A stretch of DNA of 35,672 nucleotides from Myxococcales bacterium (lineage in GTDB: Bacteria > Myxococcota_A > Polyangia > Haliangiales > Haliangiaceae): the NCBI GenBank assembly GCA_005779305.1, contig SXJR01000043.1:1-35672 (forward strand). The letters run 5' to 3'. Below are positions 30,810 to 35,672 of this stretch, piece by piece. The position numbers and the translations under genes are program-made. Each line of letters opens with the position of its first letter. The first letter of the stretch is position 1. The notes under the pieces are model-generated. The model saw only the letters and a program-made list of their open reading frames with translations. It was not told where the DNA came from and did not search any database.

Positions 30810-33239
30810 ATGTCCGCCCACGAGATGAACCCCGCCCCCCTCACGTGTGTGAACTGCCGGCGCGAGCTGGCCCCCGCCGCTCTGTTCTGCCCGGCCTGTG
30901 GGACGCCGCGCGTGCGCGAGGGCGCGGCCGACGAGCTGATCGGCAAGGTGCTGGGCGAGCGCTTCCTGGTGCAGGAACGTATGGGGCAGGGCAAGTCGGG
31001 GACGATCTACCGGGCCGAGCACGTGACCCTGCGCCGCAAGGTGGCGATCAAGGTGCTGCACGACGGCCTGTCGCGCGACGATCTGGCGATCGAGCGCTTC
31101 CGCCGCGAGGCCACCTCGGTGGCCGAGATCGACAACGAGCACATCGTCGAGATCCACGATTTCGGTCGCACGCCCGACGGCCGCCTGTACCTGGCGATGG
31201 AGTTGCTCGAGGGGGAGACCCTCGACGCCTCGCTGGCCCGTGATGGCCGGATGCCGATCGAGCGCGCCGCCGACGTGGTGATGCAGGTGGGTGAGGCGCT
31301 GGTCGAGGCGCACTCGGTCGGCTTCGTTCACCGCGACCTGCGTCCCCGCAACATCTACCTGGCGGTGCGGCGCGGCAAGGCCAACTTCGTCAAGCTGCTC
31401 GACTTCGGGCTGTCCAAGCTGGTCGAGAGCGGCGGTGCCGCTGCGTCGACGAGCCTGGGCATGACCTTCGGCGATCCGCGCTACATGTCGCCCGAGCAGG
31501 CCAAGGGCGACGCCATCGATCGCCGCGCCGACATCTACTCGCTCGGCTGCATCGCCTACGAGATGTTGACCGGCGAGCCGCCCTTCGCCGGCGGCAAGGT
31601 CTTCGACGTGCTGACCCGGCACGTCAACGAGAAGCCCCAGGCGGTGACCAGCAAGCGCACCGACGTGCCGGCCTGGCTCGAGGTCGCGATCATGCGCGCC
31701 CTCGCCAAGTCGCCCGACGATCGCTTCGTCACCGCCCAGACGCTGGTCGAGGCCATGCGCGTCGGCCTCGCCACCGGCGCCATCGCGCCCGACGACGCGG
31801 TGCCGGTCGCCGTGCCCGCCGGCGAGGCATCACCGGGCGCGAGCGACTCGCGCCGCGGCCCCACCGGGACCCCCGCAGTGGGTGTCCCCGTCGTGAAGCC
31901 AGCGGCTCCGGCTCCGGTTGCCGCACCTGCTGCGGCTGCGGCTGCTGCGGCCTCGGCGGCGGCCTCGGCTGCGGCTGCAGCTGCGGCCTCGGCTCCCGTT
32001 GCGGCTGCAGCTGCCGTTCCCTCCGCCGGTGACCCCGGCGCCAGCGAGCGCGTGAGCATGCCCATCGCCGCCCAGACCGGCGCGGCGGCCGACGTCAGGG
32101 CGGCCGAATCCACTGTCGAAGACGACGATCGCACGCCCGCGGCCCGCGGCAAGAAGCGCAACCCGCGTCCGTCCGACGGCGTCCCCGCCGTCGACGGCCC
32201 CACCGACGGAACCGTCCGGCCTTCGGACAGCATGAACCTGTCGGGCGCGTGGTTCGCCGCCGGCGACGGCGAGTCGCTCGGCGAGAGCCAGTCCCGCTCC
32301 CTCGACAGCGCGCGCCGCACGATCGATCCCGGCGACTCCATGCTCGACGGCGCCACCGACGCGCCACCGACCAAGAAGATCTTCCTCGTTGCCGGCATCG
32401 CGGCCGTGGTGCTGGTCGTCGCGGTGATGGTGATCGGCTCCGGCGGCAAGTCAAAGACCAAGCCCGGCAACGGCTCGCAGGCCGCCCTCGTCCAGGATGC
32501 GCAGGGCTCGGGCTCGGCCTCCGCCGCCTCCGACGCCGCGAACCTCGTCGATCCAGCCGCCTCCGACGCGGGTTCGGGTTCGGCCTCCGCGTCGGGTTCG
32601 GGTTCGGGTTCGGATTCGGCCTCGGGTTCGGCCTCGGGTTCGGCCTCGGCTTCGGGTTCGGGCTCGGCTTCGGGTTCCGCCTCGGGATCCGCCGGCAGCG
32701 GCAAGACCGGCAGCGGCAGCGGCAGCGGCAGCAGCAAGACCGGCGGCGGCGGCGGCGGCGGCTCGAGCGGCCGCACCATCGACGATCCATTCCCCAACGG
32801 CGGCTCCGGCTCGGGCTCCAGCGGCGGCGGCGGCGGCGGCGGCGCCGACGACGAGGCCGTGAAGATGGCCGAGTTCTACGCCAAGGCCGGCGAGGCCGCG
32901 CTGCGCGGCGGCGATCCCAGCGGCGCGGCCGGCAACTTCCAGAAGGCGCTCGCCTCGAACCCCAACAACGTCGACGCCATCCTCGGCATGGGCGAGGTGG
33001 CTATGCAGCAAGGCCTCTACACCGACGCGATCCGCCAGCTCAAGCGCGCTGCCAAGCTCGCCCCGCGCAGCGCCCGCGTGCACGTCCTCCTCGGCGAGTC
33101 GCACCTCAACAGCGGCAACGCGTCGCTGGCCGAGCAGAGCTTCAAGAAGGCGCTGCAGCTCGATCCCGACAACGTGCGGGCCCGCAACGGCTACAACGAG
33201 GCCGCGGGCCGACTGCCACCGCCCACCGACGATCCGTGA
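30810..33239 (+). CDS. Ser/Thr protein kinase with zinc ribbon, Gly-Ser stalk and TPR
   Basis: An 809-residue protein. An N-terminal zinc ribbon (C13-x2-C16, C27-x2-C30) is followed by the kinase domain (about 48-320): GQGKSGTI, K81 in VAIK, HRDLRPRN (174-181), DFG (198-200) and SPEQ (227-230). Arg replaces the usual Lys of the catalytic loop (R178). An Ala-rich spacer (363-403), a polar linker and a transmembrane helix (about 524-544, FLVAGIAAVVLVVAVMVI) follow. Beyond it lie a Gly-Ser stalk of about 115 residues (566-678) and TPR repeats (685-800: MAEFYAKAGEAALRGGDPSGAAGNFQKAL). The start MSAHEM at 30810 is chosen because it begins just ahead of the zinc ribbon; an upstream in-frame extension is low-complexity. 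Its stop overlaps the start of a TetR gene (GTGA). Confidence 0.93.
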   Translation: MSAHEMNPAPLTCVNCRRELAPAALFCPACGTPRVREGAADELIGKVLGERFLVQERMGQGKSGTIYRAEHVTLRRKVAIKVLHDGLSRDDLAIERFRREATSVAEIDNEHIVEIHDFGRTPDGRLYLAMELLEGETLDASLARDGRMPIERAADVVMQVGEALVEAHSVGFVHRDLRPRNIYLAVRRGKANFVKLLDFGLSKLVESGGAAASTSLGMTFGDPRYMSPEQAKGDAIDRRADIYSLGCIAYEMLTGEPPFAGGKVFDVLTRHVNEKPQAVTSKRTDVPAWLEVAIMRALAKSPDDRFVTAQTLVEAMRVGLATGAIAPDDAVPVAVPAGEASPGASDSRRGPTGTPAVGVPVVKPAAPAPVAAPAAAAAAAASAAASAAAAAAASAPVAAAAAVPSAGDPGASERVSMPIAAQTGAAADVRAAESTVEDDDRTPAARGKKRNPRPSDGVPAVDGPTDGTVRPSDSMNLSGAWFAAGDGESLGESQSRSLDSARRTIDPGDSMLDGATDAPPTKKIFLVAGIAAVVLVVAVMVIGSGGKSKTKPGNGSQAALVQDAQGSGSASAASDAANLVDPAASDAGSGSASASGSGSGSDSASGSASGSASASGSGSASGSASGSAGSGKTGSGSGSGSSKTGGGGGGGSSGRTIDDPFPNGGSGSGSSGGGGGGGADDEAVKMAEFYAKAGEAALRGGDPSGAAGNFQKALASNPNNVDAILGMGEVAMQQGLYTDAIRQLKRAAKLAPRSARVHVLLGESHLNSGNASLAEQSFKKALQLDPDNVRARNGYNEAAGRLPPPTDDP
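31896..32018 (+). repeat. Alanine-rich low-complexity tract
   Basis: About 41 codons within the kinase gene, mostly GCx for Ala with some Pro, Val and Ser, encoding a flexible or helical spacer between the kinase domain and the membrane segment. Repeated GCGGCTGC/GCTGCGGC units favour slippage. Confidence 0.85.
32505..32843 (+). repeat. Gly-Ser low-complexity stalk tract
   Basis: About 113 codons dominated by Gly and Ser (with Ala, Asp), built from imperfect repeats of TCGGGTTCGG/TCGGCCTCGG and GGCAGC units, then GGC runs. It encodes the predicted extracytoplasmic stalk between the transmembrane helix and the TPR domain. The copy number is probably variable among strains. Confidence 0.9.
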
Positions 33240-33796
33240 CCCGCGTCGACGGCCGCCGCGTCCGCTCCGAGCGCACGCGCGCCGCCATCGTCGACGCCGT
33301 GCTCGCGCTGGTCGCCGCCGGCGACGCCGCGCCGACCCCGGCCGCGATCGCGAAGCGGGCCAAGGTCTCGGTGCGCTCGATCGCCCAGCACTTCCCCAGC
33401 CGCGCGTCGCTGTTCGCCGCCGCGTCGTCGTCGTACCACGGGCGGCCGGCGCAGCCCGAGCCAGCCCCGTCCGGTCCCCTCGCCGCCCGCATCACCGCGC
33501 TGGTGACCCAGCGCAGCGACGAGCTCGAGCACTCGCGCCCGGTGCGCGCGTCGGCCGCGCGTTTCGCCGCGCAGTTCGAGGTGGTGGCGGCGGCGGTGGC
33601 CGAGAGCGCCGAGCGGCGACGCGGCGTCGTGGCCCGGGTCTTCGCCGCCGAGACCGCGCGTGATCCCGAGCTCCTCGAGATCCTCGATCTGGTGCTGGGC
33701 GGGCGGGTCTGGGACGCCCTGCGCGAACGCGGGGTTCCCGCCGCCCGCGCCCGTTCCGTCGTCGAGCGCCTGGCTCGCGCGGCCCTCGGGTTGTGA
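33236..33796 (+). CDS. TetR-family transcriptional regulator
   Basis: A 186-residue protein starting with GTG 33236, which overlaps the kinase stop codon by 4 nt (GTGA). Residues 12-60 have the TetR helix-turn-helix pattern (TRAAIVDAVLALVAAGDAAPTPAAIAKRAKVSVRSIAQHFPSR ASLF region): helix 1 with TRAAIVDA, then PTPAAIAKRAKVSVRSI and the QHFPSRASLF motif in place of YYHFPSKEALF. The rest is helical and would bind an unknown ligand. TetR proteins usually repress nearby genes, so this one may control the kinase gene or another locus. Translational coupling to a membrane kinase is unusual. No DNA palindrome was found that clearly serves as its operator, although GTTCCAGGAAC at 30738 is one candidate. 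Confidence 0.85.
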   Translation: MTRVDGRRVRSERTRAAIVDAVLALVAAGDAAPTPAAIAKRAKVSVRSIAQHFPSRASLFAAASSSYHGRPAQPEPAPSGPLAARITALVTQRSDELEHSRPVRASAARFAAQFEVVAAAVAESAERRRGVVARVFAAETARDPELLEILDLVLGGRVWDALRERGVPAARARSVVERLARAALGL

Positions 33797-33894
33797 CCGT
33801 CGCGCGGATGTAGGTGTGCCGGCCACGGCGTCGCCGCCGTCACGACGGTGCACGGCGCACGCGCACAGGCCGCGCCCTGCCGTATCCTGGTGTC

Positions 33895-35469
33895 ATGGGG
33901 CACCGAAGCGGTCGGTCGTGGGCACTCCTGTGGCTGAGCACGGCGCTGGTCACCGCCGCCTGCGGCAAGGACACCGGCATCGTTCTCGAGATCACGATGT
34001 CGACCGAACTGAGGAACTCGCTCGAGCAGAACGATCAGGACTTCAACACGCTGCGGGTCTGGGTCGGCCACGCCACCGAGGATCCGTCGTTCTTCACCGC
34101 CGCCGGCGACGCCTACTTCACCGTCGGCAAGACCCGCGCCGAGCTCGACCAGCCGTTCCGCTATTTGCTCGAGCCGAGCAGCGAGGACCTGGCCGCGATC
34201 GGCAACATGGTGTTCGCCGCCGCAGTGGGCGACGAGTCCACCGACGTGCGGCTGCCGTTCCGCCTGGCCGGCTTCGCCGTCGCCGACGAACCCATGGACT
34301 TCCACGAGGGCGAGATCCGCGTGGTCGAGCTCTCGCTGGTTCCGCCCGACGGCGCCACCGGCACGATCGACGACGCGTGCATCGTCTGGGGCATGGACAC
34401 CCAGCAGCCGTCGCGCATCGCGCCCGACGACGATCTCGACTGCGACGGCGCGATCGGCACCGCCGACTGCGACGACATGGATCCGTCGCGCAACAACCTC
34501 GACGCCGACGGCGACGGCGTGACCAGCTGCGCCAATGACTGCATGGACGATCCCGATCCGCGGACGCCGTGGCTCGATCCCGCCAACGTCCATCCCGGCG
34601 CGCCCGATGACGAGAGTACCGTGGCTGCGTGTGATCACATCGACGCCAACTGCAACGGGGCCTGCCAGAGCGCGGTCCTCGACCGCGACGGCAGTGGCTC
34701 GACGCTGTGCGGGCCGACCAGGGGCGAGGGCGGCATCTGCGACTTCGAGCCCGCCGATTGCGACGAGAACTTCGCCGGCAACCAGGTCGGGCTGGCACCC
34801 GCGGCCGAGGCCTGCAACGGCCGCGACGATGGTTGCGACGGCTTCCTCCCGCCGGCGTTGCCGTGCCTCATCCCCGACATGCCGGGCAAGTGCTACTTCG
34901 GTGCGGTCGGCTGCGACGAGCTGCGCGGCGAGTACCTCGGCGAGCCCGGCCAGCTCGACTGCAAGCGACTCCCCGGCGCGTTCAGCGACGTGCAAGCGCC
35001 GCCGATCCTGTGCGGAACCGTGCCCGTCGAGTCCTGCCTCGAGAGCGGCGATCCGGTCGGCTGCCCCACCGCCAACGGCTTGCCCCGCGCCGACTGCGTG
35101 ATCGGCCTCTCTGCCGACTCGGTGTGTCCGCACGGCCGCTCGTCGCTCAGCTACCCGGGCTTGGTGCCGCCGCCCTCGTGCGCGTGGCTCGTCGTCGGCG
35201 GTGTCCAGCAGGCCGAGTGGGAGGTCGGGTTCGTCGTCGCCAACGCGACCGGCAACCTCATGCCCATGGCCACGATCTCCGAGTGCACGCCGCACCTGGT
35301 GGCGCGGTCGCGCAGTCGCGCGCCGTCTCCGCGCACGGTCTTGCTGCTCCTGATGTCACCGCAGAACCCTGCATTCGGCGCGCGCCCGTTGTTCGTTACC
35401 CTCACCCCCGAGGGCAACGGTACCCAGTGCGACCCAGACCTCACCTGCCAGATCACGGCCGGCGGCTGA
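33895..35469 (+). CDS. Lipoprotein with MopE-like Asp/Cys-rich metal-binding repeats
   Basis: A 524-residue protein starting MGHRSGRSWALLWL with lipobox VTAAC (C23). Residues 25-175 form a beta-rich domain. Residues 180-315 are rich in Asp and Cys with DxDxDG-type units (DDDLDCDGAIGTADCDDMDP; LDADGDGVTSCANDC; DHIDANCNGAC; NGRDDGCDG), as in the MopE-type 'putative metal-binding motif' proteins common in myxobacteria. Such loops bind calcium or copper in the family; the ion here is not known. The C-terminal third contains many spaced Cys and is probably disulfide-bonded. The start at 33895 is chosen for the lipoprotein signal; the upstream extension is Arg-rich. It is likely surface- or periplasm-exposed. 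It is convergent with cobT (13 bp gap). Confidence 0.9.
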   Translation: MGHRSGRSWALLWLSTALVTAACGKDTGIVLEITMSTELRNSLEQNDQDFNTLRVWVGHATEDPSFFTAAGDAYFTVGKTRAELDQPFRYLLEPSSEDLAAIGNMVFAAAVGDESTDVRLPFRLAGFAVADEPMDFHEGEIRVVELSLVPPDGATGTIDDACIVWGMDTQQPSRIAPDDDLDCDGAIGTADCDDMDPSRNNLDADGDGVTSCANDCMDDPDPRTPWLDPANVHPGAPDDESTVAACDHIDANCNGACQSAVLDRDGSGSTLCGPTRGEGGICDFEPADCDENFAGNQVGLAPAAEACNGRDDGCDGFLPPALPCLIPDMPGKCYFGAVGCDELRGEYLGEPGQLDCKRLPGAFSDVQAPPILCGTVPVESCLESGDPVGCPTANGLPRADCVIGLSADSVCPHGRSSLSYPGLVPPPSCAWLVVGGVQQAEWEVGFVVANATGNLMPMATISECTPHLVARSRSRAPSPRTVLLLLMSPQNPAFGARPLFVTLTPEGNGTQCDPDLTCQITAGG

Positions 35470-35482
35470 GCTCGATCGGCGT

Positions 35483-35672
35483 TCAGGCCAGCGAGGCGGC
35501 GGCGGCGGCGATCAGCGGCAGCGCCATGGTCGCGCCCGCGCCCTCGCCGTGGCCGAGCCCGGCGGCGACGACGGGGGTGAGCCGGAGAGCCCGGCGCGCG
35601 GCGGCGGCGGCGGCGCCTCCACCGCTGTGGGCGGCGCACACGTAGCCGGCGACGTCGGGAGCCAGGCGTGAC
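35483..35672 (-). CDS. cobT: Nicotinate-nucleotide:dimethylbenzimidazole phosphoribosyltransferase, C-terminal fragment
   Basis: The visible 62 residues (the 5' end is outside the window) contain DVAGYVCAAHSGGG, then LRLTPVVAAGLGHGEGAGATMALPLIAAAASLA before the stop. This matches the end of CobT, where HxSxEPGH-like sequence is followed by PLLDLGxRLGEGTGAALALPL. The Glu of the GEG motif is the catalytic base in the family. CobT transfers phosphoribose to the lower-ligand base in cobalamin assembly. The EPGH segment is altered to a Gly/Ala-rich stretch here, which may be a local divergence. Other cobalamin genes would be expected beyond the right edge. Confidence 0.85.
   Translation of the reverse strand, partial: SRLAPDVAGYVCAAHSGGGAAAAAARRALRLTPVVAAGLGHGEGAGATMALPLIAAAAASLA

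Overview
The window looks like chromosome of a myxobacterium (phylum Myxococcota). It is very GC-rich with strong third-position GC. It carries five Ser/Thr protein kinases of the bacterial Pkn type plus an orphan pseudokinase C-lobe, several lipoproteins, a lipoprotein with MopE-like Asp/Cys-rich metal-binding repeats, Gly-Ser low-complexity linkers, and a sigma-54 activator fed by a GAF domain rather than a receiver. The Haliangium/Kofleria/Nannocystis side of the phylum is a guess from protein style, not a demonstrated placement.

Layout. 1-4318: end of a protein with a 12-fold WNGV(D/N) pentapeptide array, then a soluble kinase with a cyclase-like tail, a convergent secreted protein, and a divergent pseudokinase fragment. 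4370-14004: four genes on the minus strand, read in this order: WD40-propeller kinase, DUF4157-CARDB-papain-like protein, TolB-propeller kinase, GAF-AAA+-Fis sigma-54 activator. 14049-18506: SAM methyltransferase, TPR kinase and SRPBCC protein on the plus strand. 18523-22618: an aspartyl-protease-like lipoprotein divergent from two overlapping genes for alpha/alpha-toroid lipoproteins. 22623-25656: an SMI1/KNR4 protein with a basic Ala/Lys/Pro tail, a LysE exporter preceded by two small genes, and an unknown membrane-anchored protein. 25741-28719: korAB, encoding 2-oxoacid:ferredoxin oxidoreductase. 28862-30333: tRNA-Arg(CCG), a stand-alone MshEN-type protein and an unknown gene. 30810-33796: a zinc-ribbon/TPR kinase whose stop codon overlaps the start of a TetR regulator. 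33895-35672: the MopE-like lipoprotein and the C-terminus of cobT on the minus strand.

How the genes may work together. The housekeeping parts (korAB, tRNA, cobT) are ordinary. The rest is a signalling-rich accessory landscape. The most unusual unit is the 9.6 kb minus-strand block: two membrane kinases with different predicted propeller domains flank a protein that carries the DUF4157 marker domain of extracellular contractile injection system (eCIS) cargo and a C39/papain-like Cys-His-Asp domain, and the block ends in a sigma-54 activator with an altered GAFTGA loop. No eCIS structural genes lie in the window, so any injection role is inference. A second candidate unit is the protease-like lipoprotein plus two toroid lipoproteins at 18523-22618.
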